The translations under genes and the position numbers were made by a program. This document shows positions 1-8,654 of a stretch of DNA of 64,000 nt, piece after piece (the first letter of the stretch is position 1; every line of letters starts with the position of its first letter). Below the pieces are notes generated by a model that saw only the letters and a list, made by a program, of their open reading frames with translations, had not been told where the DNA came from and searched no databases. Origin of the DNA: Bradyrhizobium ivorense. Lineage in GTDB: Bacteria > Pseudomonadota > Alphaproteobacteria > Rhizobiales > Xanthobacteraceae. Location of the stretch: the NCBI RefSeq assembly GCF_900696085.1, contig NZ_CAADFC020000013.1:289686-353685 (forward strand), in the 5' to 3' direction.

Positions 1-203
1 GAGCACTGGCCTGGTCGAGCACCGGCCGCCGCCGGCTACTTTGCATGGGGTTGTTTTCGCCATATTGGCAGCGCGCCCCTGCGACGGCCCCGCCGGGGCG
101 GTCATTATTCCTAAACGGGTTCTTAACGCGGCCGCCTTTATGATGGGCAGTCGGACGCGGGGTACGGCAGTCCGCGGGGCACCAAGCTTTCATCACCGGG
201 CGC
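1..203. other. Intergenic region at left edge, no gene seen
   Basis: This stretch precedes the first gene. It contains a short GC-rich dyad around 82-102 followed by an AT-richer segment (cattattcctaaacg), which may be the 3' terminator of a gene lying outside the window or part of the promoter for the gene at 204. Nothing else is supported. Confidence 0.4.
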
Positions 204-1601
204 ATGAGCCAGACATCGACCGAGCGGCTGAGGGACTATCTTGCGCAGCTTCCGCCGCAGTCGCAGGCGCTGCTGATGCGCGAGCTCGAGCGCGCGGTCG
301 AGCGCGGCGAGGACATTTCCGTCGCCAATCTGGTGCTGGAGCAGCTCCGCAAGATCGTCCGCGGCGCCGAGGCGGACGAGGCGATTCCGCCGCGCACCGA
401 CGACCCGGCGCGACTGCTGTTCCGGCCGCTCGAGCCGTTCCTCGCCGAGACCAATTTTCCGACCCGGCCGGGCCAGATCCGGCGCGCCTCGCTGCTGCCG
501 GTCTGGCAGTGGCTGGCCCGCGAGGGCGCTCCTGACGCCGCCCGTGCGTTCGAGGCGGCGCTCGCCGCCGCATCGGATAACGGTCCGATGGAGGCCGCTG
601 CGCGCAAATTCCAGCTCGTGGCTGCGGATGCCATTCTCAAGATCGCAACACCGGTGCAGAGCGACGATCGCCAGCGCGCGCTGGCCCGCGTCGGGCCGCC
701 CAGCGTGGTCGAGGATTTGCTGCCGATCGGCGTCGTTCTGCAGGCGCGCGAGGCGCTGGAGACGCTGGGCAACCGGCTGCCAAGCCAGATCCGGGTGTTT
801 GCCGACGCCCAGATCGCCTCCGCCACCGATGCGCTCAAGGTGCCGTCGCTGCAGACCCCGCAACTGCTGCCGTTTGCGCTGTCCTTGATCGCGCAGCGGC
901 TGGCCGCGCCCTGGCAGATCATCCGCCTCGCCGTCAAGATGGCGGCCTCCGACGACGAGTTGCGGGTTGCGTCCACGCCCTACGGGATCGCCGTCACCAT
1001 CGCGCTGCACGATTTGTCGTTCGTCGCGGCTTGCCTGCGCACCGACATCCGGCGCGGCCGCTTCGAATATGTCGGCGAGCAGCTCAAGACCTTGCATGAC
1101 GGCGTCCGCGGCCTGCGCACCGAGCTCGACCTGCGCAACGACTCGACCTGGGGCCGCCAGCTCACCTCGGTCCGCGCCGATACCTCCAACGCGCTGCAGT
1201 CGGAGATCGACAGCGTGCCGGGCCGGGTCCGCCGCATCCTGCGCCAGCGCGCCGACAAGGACATCTCCGCCGGCGCCAAGATCGACATGTCCGAGGTCGA
1301 GGACGCCGCAGCCTTGATCGATTTCGTCGCGGTGTGCCGCACCTATGCCGGCGAACTCGCCATCAACGAGGTGACGCTGCGGACCTTCTCCGACCTGCAG
1401 CACTATGTCGAGCAGTCGACCGAGGGGCTGGTGCAGTCGCTGCGCGGCGGCGACGCGCGGGTGCGTGCCTTCCGGCAGCAGCAGGTCAAGGCCGCGATCC
1501 GCTTCTGCGAGGTGCTGTTCGGCCACGACTATGCCTCGCTGATGAACCGGGCGGCCGAGAACGCCCTGACCGGCGAACGGAAGTCCTCCCGCGCCAGCTA
1601 G
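204..1601 (+). CDS. Conserved hypothetical protein, 465 aa
   Basis: This is an intact 465-residue reading frame with typical high-GC codon use. The product is soluble and largely alpha-helical by composition, with many Leu/Ala/Glu/Arg heptad-like stretches. It has no signal peptide, no membrane segment and no motif that I recognise. The N-terminus (about residues 1-50) is a charged helix rich in R/E. The region around residues 300-400 contains repeated R/D-rich helices and may form a coiled coil. It stands alone upstream of the cytochrome c maturation operon, with about 145 bp between them, so no operon link is evident. I believe such proteins are conserved beside ccmI in Bradyrhizobium relatives, but this is recollection and no function can be assigned. 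Confidence 0.8.
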   Translation: MSQTSTERLRDYLAQLPPQSQALLMRELERAVERGEDISVANLVLEQLRKIVRGAEADEAIPPRTDDPARLLFRPLEPFLAETNFPTRPGQIRRASLLPVWQWLAREGAPDAARAFEAALAAASDNGPMEAAARKFQLVAADAILKIATPVQSDDRQRALARVGPPSVVEDLLPIGVVLQAREALETLGNRLPSQIRVFADAQIASATDALKVPSLQTPQLLPFALSLIAQRLAAPWQIIRLAVKMAASDDELRVASTPYGIAVTIALHDLSFVAACLRTDIRRGRFEYVGEQLKTLHDGVRGLRTELDLRNDSTWGRQLTSVRADTSNALQSEIDSVPGRVRRILRQRADKDISAGAKIDMSEVEDAAALIDFVAVCRTYAGELAINEVTLRTFSDLQHYVEQSTEGLVQSLRGGDARVRAFRQQQVKAAIRFCEVLFGHDYASLMNRAAENALTGERKSSRAS

Positions 1602-1746
1602 CGAATACCGCCGCAAGATCGCGAAAACCGTGCGATTTCCGGGTTGATCGATCCAGTAATTGTCAATTGCCGCCCTCGCCGCCGGTAGTGTAAAGCGATT
1701 CTAAGGCGGCTTGCCGGAAGCCGCCGTTCCATCCGGGAACCGCTTG

Positions 1747-2853
1747 ATGACGCTGTGGTTTGTGTTCGCGCTGATGACGGTCGCGGCGATCTTCGCCGTG
1801 TTGTGGCCGCTCAGCCGAAGCGGGCGCACGGACGGCGGCGGCAGCGAGGTCGTGGTCTACCGCGACCAGCTCACCGAAATCGACCGCGACATGGCTGGCG
1901 GCATCATTGGCGCCGCCGAGGCGGACGCCGCGCGGATCGAGATCAGCCGCCGGCTGCTGGCGGCCGCCGACCAGAGCGGGCGTGAGGGGCCGCCGAAGGG
2001 CAGTCTCGGGCTGCGACGCGCCGCCGCGACGCTGGCGCTGGTCGGATTGCCGGTGATTGCCGCAAGCTTCTATCTCATCCTCGGCTCGCCGCAGCTCGGC
2101 GATTTCCCGCTCTCCGAGCGCAGCCGGGTCGCCGACGCCAACCAGCCGCTGACCAATCTGGTGGCGCAGGTCGAGGCGCATCTGGAGAAGAACCCGACCG
2201 ACGGCCGCGGTTGGACCGTGCTGGCGCCGGTGCTGTCGCGGCTCGGCCGCTACGATGATGCGGTCCGCGCCTATCGCAATGCCATTACCTATGCCGGCGA
2301 CAGCGCCGACCGCCGCGCCGATCTCGGCGAGGCGCTGCTGGGGACGTCCGGCGGCGTCGTCACTGCGGAAGCCAAGGCGGAGTTCGAGCGCGCGGTGGCG
2401 CTCAACGCCGACGACGCCAAGGCCAACTATTTCCTCGGCCTCGCCGCCGAGCAGGACGGCCGCAAGCCCGATGCCGCCGCGATCTGGCAGAAGATGCTGG
2501 CGAAGGCACCGGCCGACGCGCCGTGGCGGCCGCTGGTGCAAGCCGCGCTGGTGCGGGTCGGGGGCGTCTCGGCGCCGGCGCTGCCCGACGGCGCGGTGGC
2601 CGTGGCCAAGGACATGAGCGAGGCCGATCGCGGCTCGATGATCCAGGGCATGGTCGATCGGCTGGCGACGCGGCTGAAGCAGAACGGCGACGATGTCGAG
2701 GGCTGGCTGCGGCTGGTCCGCGCCTACCTCGTGATGGGCGAGCGTGACAAGGCGATCAGCGCGCGCGCCGATGCCCGCCAGGCGGTCGCCAACGATGCGG
2801 AGCGGTTGCGTCAGCTCAATGAGGGGCTGAAGACTCTCGGGCTGGATGGATAG
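1747..2853 (+). CDS. ccmI: Cytochrome c maturation protein CcmI (CycH), TPR apocytochrome chaperone
   Basis: CcmI presents apocytochrome c to the haem-ligation complex CcmF/CcmH at the periplasmic face of the inner membrane. The 368-aa product starts MTLWFVFALM, an immediate membrane segment (residues 1-20). A charged cytoplasmic loop follows, with the typical VVYRDQLTEIDRD motif (about residues 33-45). A second membrane helix (about 93-113) leads to a periplasmic TPR domain, with repeats visible around LSRLGRYDDAVRAYRNAI and VRAYLVMGERDKAISAR. I chose ATG 1747 rather than an in-frame ATG 36 bp upstream because the family begins at the membrane helix. It is the first gene of ccmI-ccmE-ccmF-ccmH, known as cycHJKL in Bradyrhizobium. 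Confidence 0.93.
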   Translation: MTLWFVFALMTVAAIFAVLWPLSRSGRTDGGGSEVVVYRDQLTEIDRDMAGGIIGAAEADAARIEISRRLLAAADQSGREGPPKGSLGLRRAAATLALVGLPVIAASFYLILGSPQLGDFPLSERSRVADANQPLTNLVAQVEAHLEKNPTDGRGWTVLAPVLSRLGRYDDAVRAYRNAITYAGDSADRRADLGEALLGTSGGVVTAEAKAEFERAVALNADDAKANYFLGLAAEQDGRKPDAAAIWQKMLAKAPADAPWRPLVQAALVRVGGVSAPALPDGAVAVAKDMSEADRGSMIQGMVDRLATRLKQNGDDVEGWLRLVRAYLVMGERDKAISARADARQAVANDAERLRQLNEGLKTLGLDG

Positions 2854-2912
2854 CGCATGACGCCGAAACACGTGCAGCGGATTTCGGAGACCATCATGCG
2901 CAAGGATGGATT

Positions 2913-3407
2913 ATGACCAGGAAGCAACGGCGTTTGACCCTGATCGGCTGCGCGCTCGCGGTGCTCGCGATCGCTGCGGGCCTGGTGCTGAATGCGCTGC
3001 GCGATTCCATCGTGTTCTTCTCGACGCCCTCGATGGTCGCCGAGAAGCATCTCGGTCCCGGCAAACGCTTCCGCCTCGGCGGGCTGGTCGAGCCAGGCTC
3101 GCTCAAGCGCGGCGACAATCTGGCGGTGAGTTTTACCGTCGGCGATGGCGGCGCGACGCTGCCGGTCGCCTACAAGGGCATTCTGCCGGACCTGTTCCGC
3201 GAAGGGCAGGGCGTCGTCGCCGAGGGCGCGCTCGATGCAGCCGGCGTGTTCCGCGCCGACACGGTGCTGGCCAAGCATGACGAGACCTACATGCCGAAGG
3301 ACGTCGCCGATGCCCTGAAGAAGCAGGGCCACTGGAAGGACGATTACGGCAAGCCGGGCGAGAAGCCGAGCGCCTCGGCGGCGCCGACCCGGGGAGCGAT
3401 GCGATGA
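2913..3407 (+). CDS. ccmE: Cytochrome c maturation haem chaperone CcmE (CycJ)
   Basis: CcmE is the periplasmic haem chaperone that covalently binds haem and hands it to CcmF for attachment to apocytochromes. The 164-aa protein has an N-terminal anchor (residues 8-26) followed by an OB-fold. The haem-binding histidine lies in KHDETYMPKDV, with His122 and Tyr126 forming the HxxxY motif. The tail after residue 145 is polar and disordered, as usual. An 'aaggatgg' stretch precedes the ATG. The stop codon overlaps the start of ccmF by 4 bp, indicating translational coupling. Confidence 0.95.
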   Translation: MTRKQRRLTLIGCALAVLAIAAGLVLNALRDSIVFFSTPSMVAEKHLGPGKRFRLGGLVEPGSLKRGDNLAVSFTVGDGGATLPVAYKGILPDLFREGQGVVAEGALDAAGVFRADTVLAKHDETYMPKDVADALKKQGHWKDDYGKPGEKPSASAAPTRGAMR

Positions 3408-5386
3408 TCGCTGAAAGCGGACATTATGCCCTGGTGCTCGCGCTCGGACTGGCGCTGATCCAGTCGGTGGTGCCGCTGCTCGGCGCGCGCTGGCGCGACG
3501 CCGCGCTGATGAATGTCGCGCGCTCGGCGGCACTGGCGCAATTGCTGTTCGTCGCAGCCTCGTTCGCCGCGCTGGTGACGCTGCACGTCACCTCGGATTT
3601 CTCCGTCGTCAACGTCTACGAGAATTCGCATTCGCTGAAGCCGCTGATCTACAAGATCACCGGCGTGTGGGGAAACCATGAAGGATCGATGCTGCTGTGG
3701 GTGTCGATCCTGGCGCTGTTCGGCGGCCTCGTCGCGGCCTTCGGCAACAATCTGCCGCTGTCGCTGCGCGCGCATGTGCTGGCGGTGCAGGCCTGGGTCG
3801 CCAGCGCGTTCTACCTCTTCATCCTGATCACCTCGAATCCGTTCCTGCGCATCGCCAATCCGCCGATCGAGGGCCGCGACCTCAATCCGGTGCTGCAGGA
3901 CATCGGCCTCGCCGTGCATCCGCCGATGCTCTATCTCGGCTATGTCGGCTTCTCGATCTCGTTCTCCTTTGCAGTCGCCGCGCTGCTCGAAGGGCGGATC
4001 GACGCCGCCTGGGCGCGCTGGGTGCGGCCGTGGACGCTGATGGCGTGGATCTTCCTGACGCTCGGCATCGCAATGGGCTCCTACTGGGCCTATTACGAGC
4101 TCGGCTGGGGCGGCTGGTGGTTCTGGGATCCGGTCGAAAACGCCTCGCTGATGCCGTGGCTGGCCGGCACCGCGCTGTTGCATTCGGCGCTGGTGATGGA
4201 GAAGCGCAACGCGCTCAAGGTCTGGACCGTGCTGCTGTCGATCCTGACCTTCTCGCTGTCGCTGCTCGGCACCTTCCTGGTGCGCTCCGGCGTGCTGACC
4301 TCGGTGCACGCCTTCGCCACCGATCCGACGCGCGGCGTGTTCATCCTGCTGATCCTGTTCGTGTTCATCGGCGGCAGCCTGTCGCTCTATGCCTGGCGCG
4401 CGCCGGCGCTGAAGCAGGGCGGGCTGTTCGCGCCGATCTCGCGCGAAGGCGCGCTGGTGCTCAACAACCTGCTGCTTACCGTGGCCTGCGCGACCGTGTT
4501 CATCGGCACGCTCTATCCGCTGGCGCTCGAGGTTTTGACCGGCGAGAAGATCTCGGTCGGCGCGCCGTTCTTCAACTTCACCTTCGCGCCGCTGTTCGTG
4601 CCGCTCTTGATCGCGGTGCCGTTCGGGCCGCTGCTGGCCTGGAAGCGCGGCGACCTGCTCGGCGCGGCGCAGCGGCTGCTGGCGGCCGGCATCGCCGCGC
4701 TGGTTGCGATCGCGCTGGTCTGGGCGTGGACCTATGGCGGCGCGACATTGGCGCCGCTCGCGATCGGGCTTGCGGTGTTCGTGATCATGGGCGCGCTGTG
4801 CGATCTCGCCGAGCGCGTCGGGCTGTTCCGGATCCCGCTGTCGATCTCGCTGCGCCGGGCGCGCGGCCTGCCGCGTGCGACCTGGGGCACGATCTTCGCC
4901 CATGCCGGGCTTGGTGTCGCCCTGATCGGGATCGTCTGCGAGACCACCTGGAACAGCGAATATATCGGCGCGATGAAGCCCAATGACGTCGCCAAGGTTG
5001 CCGGCTACGAGCTGCGGCTCGACGGCCTGACGCCGCGGCAGGGGCCGAATTTCCGCGAGATGCTCGCCCAGTTCACCGTCAGGCGCGATGGACAAGATGT
5101 CAGCGTGATGACGCCGTCGAAGCGCAATTTCACCACCCGCGGGGCCTCGACGACCGAGGCCGCGCTGCTGACCTGCGGCGCGAGCCAGCTCTATATCTCG
5201 CTGGGCGACACCTCCGCCGACGGCGCGATCGCGGTGCGGATCTATCACAAGCCGCTGGTGTTGATGATCTGGTGGGGACCGGTGCTGATGGCCTTTGGCG
5301 GCCTGCTGTCGCTGTCGGACCGCCGCTTGCGGGTCGGTGCGCCGAAGCCCGCCAAGGCGGCGCGTGCCTTGCAGGCTGCCGAATGA
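3404..5386 (+). CDS. ccmF: Cytochrome c haem lyase subunit CcmF (CycK)
   Basis: CcmF is a polytopic inner-membrane protein that, with CcmH and CcmI, reduces holo-CcmE and ligates haem to the CXXCH of apocytochrome c. The 660-aa length is normal. Membrane helices run through most of the sequence, and the tryptophan-rich WWD signature is present around residues 233-252 (GWGGWWFWDPVENASLMPW). Conserved histidines flank it, for example in the LAVHPPMLYLGYVGF segment. A large periplasmic domain near the C-terminus (about residues 520-615) precedes the last helix. It overlaps both neighbours (ccmE by 4 bp, ccmH by 4 bp), so the operon is tightly coupled. Confidence 0.95.
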   Translation: MIAESGHYALVLALGLALIQSVVPLLGARWRDAALMNVARSAALAQLLFVAASFAALVTLHVTSDFSVVNVYENSHSLKPLIYKITGVWGNHEGSMLLWVSILALFGGLVAAFGNNLPLSLRAHVLAVQAWVASAFYLFILITSNPFLRIANPPIEGRDLNPVLQDIGLAVHPPMLYLGYVGFSISFSFAVAALLEGRIDAAWARWVRPWTLMAWIFLTLGIAMGSYWAYYELGWGGWWFWDPVENASLMPWLAGTALLHSALVMEKRNALKVWTVLLSILTFSLSLLGTFLVRSGVLTSVHAFATDPTRGVFILLILFVFIGGSLSLYAWRAPALKQGGLFAPISREGALVLNNLLLTVACATVFIGTLYPLALEVLTGEKISVGAPFFNFTFAPLFVPLLIAVPFGPLLAWKRGDLLGAAQRLLAAGIAALVAIALVWAWTYGGATLAPLAIGLAVFVIMGALCDLAERVGLFRIPLSISLRRARGLPRATWGTIFAHAGLGVALIGIVCETTWNSEYIGAMKPNDVAKVAGYELRLDGLTPRQGPNFREMLAQFTVRRDGQDVSVMTPSKRNFTTRGASTTEAALLTCGASQLYISLGDTSADGAIAVRIYHKPLVLMIWWGPVLMAFGGLLSLSDRRLRVGAPKPAKAARALQAAE

Positions 5387-5892
5387 TGTGGTCGCGCACC
5401 CTCGCTGCCGGCATGCTTGCCATGACCTTCGCGCTCGGCGCGATGCCGGCGCGTGCCGTGCTGCCCGACGAGATCATGACGGACCCGGCGAAGGAGGCGC
5501 GGGCCCGCGAGCTCTCCAGGGAGCTGCGCTGCATGGTCTGCCAGAACCAATCGATCGACGATTCGGAGGCGCCGCTGGCGCGCGACCTCCGTCTGTTGGT
5601 GCGCGAGCGGCTTGCCGCCGGCGACAGCGACCGCCAGGTGATCGATTTCCTGGTCGCCCGCTACGGCGAATTCGTGCTGCTCAAGCCGCGGGTCAACGAG
5701 CACACCCTGCTGCTCTGGCTGACCCCGCCATTCGCGCTTTTGGCGGGCGGTTTTGCGCTGTGGCATTTCAGCCGGCGCCGGCCAAACAAGACCAATGGCG
5801 ACGCCTCCGCTGACCCGGCGCTGACGGCCGACGAAAAGGCCCGGCTGGAACGGCTTCTGGCCGCGCAATCCGCGCCGGACAAGCCGATTTAG
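5383..5892 (+). CDS. ccmH: Cytochrome c maturation thiol-disulfide protein CcmH (CycL)
   Basis: CcmH keeps the apocytochrome haem-binding cysteines reduced. The 169-aa product has a signal peptide (residues 1-25, ending ARA), then the diagnostic LRCMVCQNQSI motif with Cys50 and Cys53. A single C-terminal membrane helix follows (about residues 105-125, LLLWLTPPFALLAGGFALW). I place the start at ATG 5383, overlapping the ccmF stop; the codon at 5386 is also ATG and cannot be excluded. It corresponds to the N-terminal, short form of CcmH. The TPR part found fused in enterobacteria is the separate ccmI here. Confidence 0.95.
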   Translation: MMWSRTLAAGMLAMTFALGAMPARAVLPDEIMTDPAKEARARELSRELRCMVCQNQSIDDSEAPLARDLRLLVRERLAAGDSDRQVIDFLVARYGEFVLLKPRVNEHTLLLWLTPPFALLAGGFALWHFSRRRPNKTNGDASADPALTADEKARLERLLAAQSAPDKPI

Positions 5893-6060
5893 TTCCCCCG
5901 TAAGCCATTCATTTGCCTGCGCTATTCTGCCGCATCGGCGCGCAGCTTGATTACCAAAGTTTAATTCCGCAGCCAGCGCGCTGTAAGGCTGATGACCCCA
6001 TGTTCAGGCCCATCAGGTCCTGCCCCAAACAAACTGATTCTGGCCTTGGAGATTTCAAGA

Positions 6061-7650
6061 ATGACCGACCGTCCCGACCTCTCGTCCCTTCCATCCTACA
6101 AGGCGCCGAAGCGCTCGCTGTTCTCTGCCCGCAAACTCGCGCTGATGGCGACGGTCGTCGCCGGCCTCGGTGCCGCCACTTATGGTTTCAGCCCCTCGCA
6201 CAATCCCGCTGATCTGTTCACGACCCCGGCGCACGCCCAGGTCAACAACGAGGTCCGCAAGGTTCAGCAGCCGGTCGGCTTCGCCGACATCGTCGAGCGC
6301 GTGAAGCCGTCGGTGATCTCGGTCAAGGTCAACATCAACGAGAAACTTTCCAAGGACGACAGCGGCAACAGCGAGGACTCGCCGTTCCAGCCGGGTTCGC
6401 CGATGGAGCGCTTCTTCCGCCGCTTCGGCGGTCCGGACGGATTGCCCCCGGGTCTGCGCGGCGGACCGCGTGGCGGCGGCCGTGCGATCACCGGCCAGGG
6501 CTCCGGCTTCTTCATCTCGGCCGACGGCTATGCCGTGACCAACAACCACGTCGTCGACGGCGCCGACAAGGTCGAAGTCACGACCGATGACGGCAAGACC
6601 TACACGGCCAAGGTGATCGGCACCGATCCGCGCACCGACCTCGCGCTGATCAAGGTCGAGGGCGGTTCCAACTTCCAGTTCGCAAAACTCTCCGACAGCA
6701 AGCCGCGGATCGGCGACTGGGTGCTGGCGGTCGGCAATCCCTTCGGTCTCGGCGGCACCGTGACCGCAGGCATCGTGTCCGCCTCCGGCCGCGACATCGG
6801 CAACGGCCCGTATGACGACTTCATCCAGATCGACGCGCCCGTGAACAAGGGCAACTCGGGTGGTCCGGCGTTCGACGTGTCGGGCGAGGTGATGGGCGTC
6901 AACACCGCGATCTACTCGCCGTCCGGCGGCAGCGTCGGCATCGCGTTCTCGATCCCCGCTCAGACCGTGAAGAGCGTCGTCGCCCAGCTCAAGGACAAGG
7001 GCACGGTCAGCCGCGGCTGGATCGGCGTCCAGATTCAGCCTGTCACCTCCGACATCGCCGACAGCCTCGGCATGAAGAAGGCGGAAGGCGCGCTGGTTGC
7101 CGAACCGCAGGCCAACGGCCCCGCGGCCAAGGCCGGCATCGAGTCCGGTGACGTCATCACCGCCGTCAACGGCGAGCCGGTGAAGGATGCGCGCGAGCTC
7201 GCCCGCACCATCGGCGGCCTGCCTCCCGGCAATTCGGTGAAGCTCAACGTGCTGCACAAGGGTCAGGACAAGACCGTCAACCTCACGCTCGGCCAGCTGC
7301 CGAACAATCTCGAGGCCAAGGCCGACACCGACAACAGCGACAAGGGCAGCCCGAACCGCGGCACCGACGTGCCGAAGCTCGGCCTGACGGTGGCTCCCGC
7401 CAACAGCGTGGCCGGCGCTGGCAAGGAAGGCGTGGTCGTGACCGAAGTCGATCCCAAGAGTGCTGCCGCCGAGCGGGGCTTCAAGGAAGGCGACGTGATC
7501 CTGGAAGTGGGCGGCAAGACCGTCGGCACCGCCGGCGAGGTCCGCGATGCCATCACCTCGGCCCGCAGCGACAACAAGAACAGCGTTCTCATGCGCGTGA
7601 AGAGCGGCGGTTCGTCGCGCTTCGTGGCAGTGCCTTTGGCCAAGGGATAA
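6061..7650 (+). CDS. degP: Periplasmic serine endoprotease DegP/HtrA (Do family)
   Basis: This is a periplasmic ATP-independent chaperone-protease for misfolded envelope proteins. The 529-aa product has an N-terminal export segment (about residues 20-60, ending AHAQ). The trypsin-like domain has the triad His163 (NNHVVDGAD), Asp193 (DPRTDLALI) and Ser266 (GNSGGPAF), followed by two PDZ domains (about 300-395 and 430-525). A Gly/Arg/Pro-rich LA-loop-like insert occurs around residues 115-145. ATG 6061 is preferred over an in-frame ATG at 5992 because ggag lies 9 nt upstream and the export signal follows directly. It sits 168 bp after ccmH, a conserved position in rhizobia, and is followed by a good intrinsic terminator. 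Confidence 0.94.
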   Translation: MTDRPDLSSLPSYKAPKRSLFSARKLALMATVVAGLGAATYGFSPSHNPADLFTTPAHAQVNNEVRKVQQPVGFADIVERVKPSVISVKVNINEKLSKDDSGNSEDSPFQPGSPMERFFRRFGGPDGLPPGLRGGPRGGGRAITGQGSGFFISADGYAVTNNHVVDGADKVEVTTDDGKTYTAKVIGTDPRTDLALIKVEGGSNFQFAKLSDSKPRIGDWVLAVGNPFGLGGTVTAGIVSASGRDIGNGPYDDFIQIDAPVNKGNSGGPAFDVSGEVMGVNTAIYSPSGGSVGIAFSIPAQTVKSVVAQLKDKGTVSRGWIGVQIQPVTSDIADSLGMKKAEGALVAEPQANGPAAKAGIESGDVITAVNGEPVKDARELARTIGGLPPGNSVKLNVLHKGQDKTVNLTLGQLPNNLEAKADTDNSDKGSPNRGTDVPKLGLTVAPANSVAGAGKEGVVVTEVDPKSAAAERGFKEGDVILEVGGKTVGTAGEVRDAITSARSDNKNSVLMRVKSGGSSRFVAVPLAKG

Positions 7651-7780
7651 CTATCTATGAGTAGGGAAGTGTCGCCGGCATCAGTCGCCCCCGCCGACGG
7701 CGCTTTCCGGGGGGCGGGCCCTTTGCTCGCTCCCACAGGTCCTTTCGATGGAACATGCCCCCCTCTGTCGGAAGGTCTAA

Positions 7781-7819
7781 GGGCGGTGAGGTCCCCCAGC
7801 CTCGCCGCCCGCTTTTTTC
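7781..7819 (+). terminator. Intrinsic terminator after degP
   Basis: A 10-bp GC-rich stem (gggcggtgag / ctcgccgccc, one G-U wobble) with a 10-nt loop is followed by gcttttttcc. It separates degP from the two-component genes. The remainder of 7651-7949 shows no gene. Confidence 0.8.
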
Positions 7820-7949
7820 CCCGCCGCCTGATCCCGAATAGCGGAAGCCGGTTTTCCGGCCGGATCGCGCGTCAGCAATTATTTGCGACGATGCGCGGTC
7901 GGCTTGCATGTGCAGGCCGGCCGCGCCATGCTGAGAAAGGCCAATTCCC

Positions 7950-8651
7950 GTGACCGCAACCGCTCCGCAAATGCGCATCCTGATCATCGAAGACGACCGC
8001 GAGTCCGCCGACTATCTGGTCAAGGCATTCCGCGAAGTCGGCTACATCGCCGATCTTGCGTCGGATGGCGAGGAGGGGCTGTCGATGGCCGAGACCGGCG
8101 ATTACGACGTGCTGGTTGTCGACCGCATGCTGCCGAAGCGGGACGGCCTGTCGCTGATCGGATCGCTGCGCGACAAGGGCAACCGCACCCCGGTGCTGAT
8201 CCTCTCGGCGCTCGGCCAGGTCGACGACCGCATCAAGGGCCTGCGCGCCGGCGGCGACGACTATCTGCCAAAGCCCTATTCCTTCGCCGAGCTGCTCGCC
8301 CGCGTCGAGGTGCTGTCGCGGCGCAATGTCGGGCCGGCCGAGGAGACCACCTACAAGGTCGGCGATCTCGAGCTCGACCGTCTGTCGCATCGCGTCGCCC
8401 GCGGCAAGGATGAGCTGACCCTGCAGCCGCGCGAGTTCCGCCTGCTCGAATATCTGATGAAGCACGCCGGGCAGGTGGTGACGCGCACGATGCTGCTGGA
8501 GAACGTCTGGGACTATCATTTCGATCCGCAGACCAACGTGATCGACGTGCACATTTCGCGGCTGCGCTCCAAGATCGACAAGGGTTTTGAGCGGCCGCTG
8601 CTGCACACGATCCGCGGCGCGGGCTACATGATCCGCGACGGCATCAGGTAG
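7950..8651 (+). CDS. OmpR-family response regulator
   Basis: This is a two-domain DNA-binding response regulator of 233 aa. The receiver domain (residues 9-122) has the acidic pocket at ED 14-15, phosphoacceptor Asp58 (VVDRMLP) and the conserved Lys108 (LPKPY). The winged-helix output domain (about 135-230) ends RGAGYMI. The frame opens with GTG at 7950, with aaagg upstream; an internal ATG (residue 8, 7971) just before RILIIEDD is an equally plausible start. It lies 3 bp before its cognate kinase. The signal is unknown. Its position between degP and glnE is conserved in rhizobia, as I recall, which hints at envelope stress, but that is inference. Confidence 0.9.
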   Translation: MTATAPQMRILIIEDDRESADYLVKAFREVGYIADLASDGEEGLSMAETGDYDVLVVDRMLPKRDGLSLIGSLRDKGNRTPVLILSALGQVDDRIKGLRAGGDDYLPKPYSFAELLARVEVLSRRNVGPAEETTYKVGDLELDRLSHRVARGKDELTLQPREFRLLEYLMKHAGQVVTRTMLLENVWDYHFDPQTNVIDVHISRLRSKIDKGFERPLLHTIRGAGYMIRDGIR

Positions 8652-8654
8652 ATC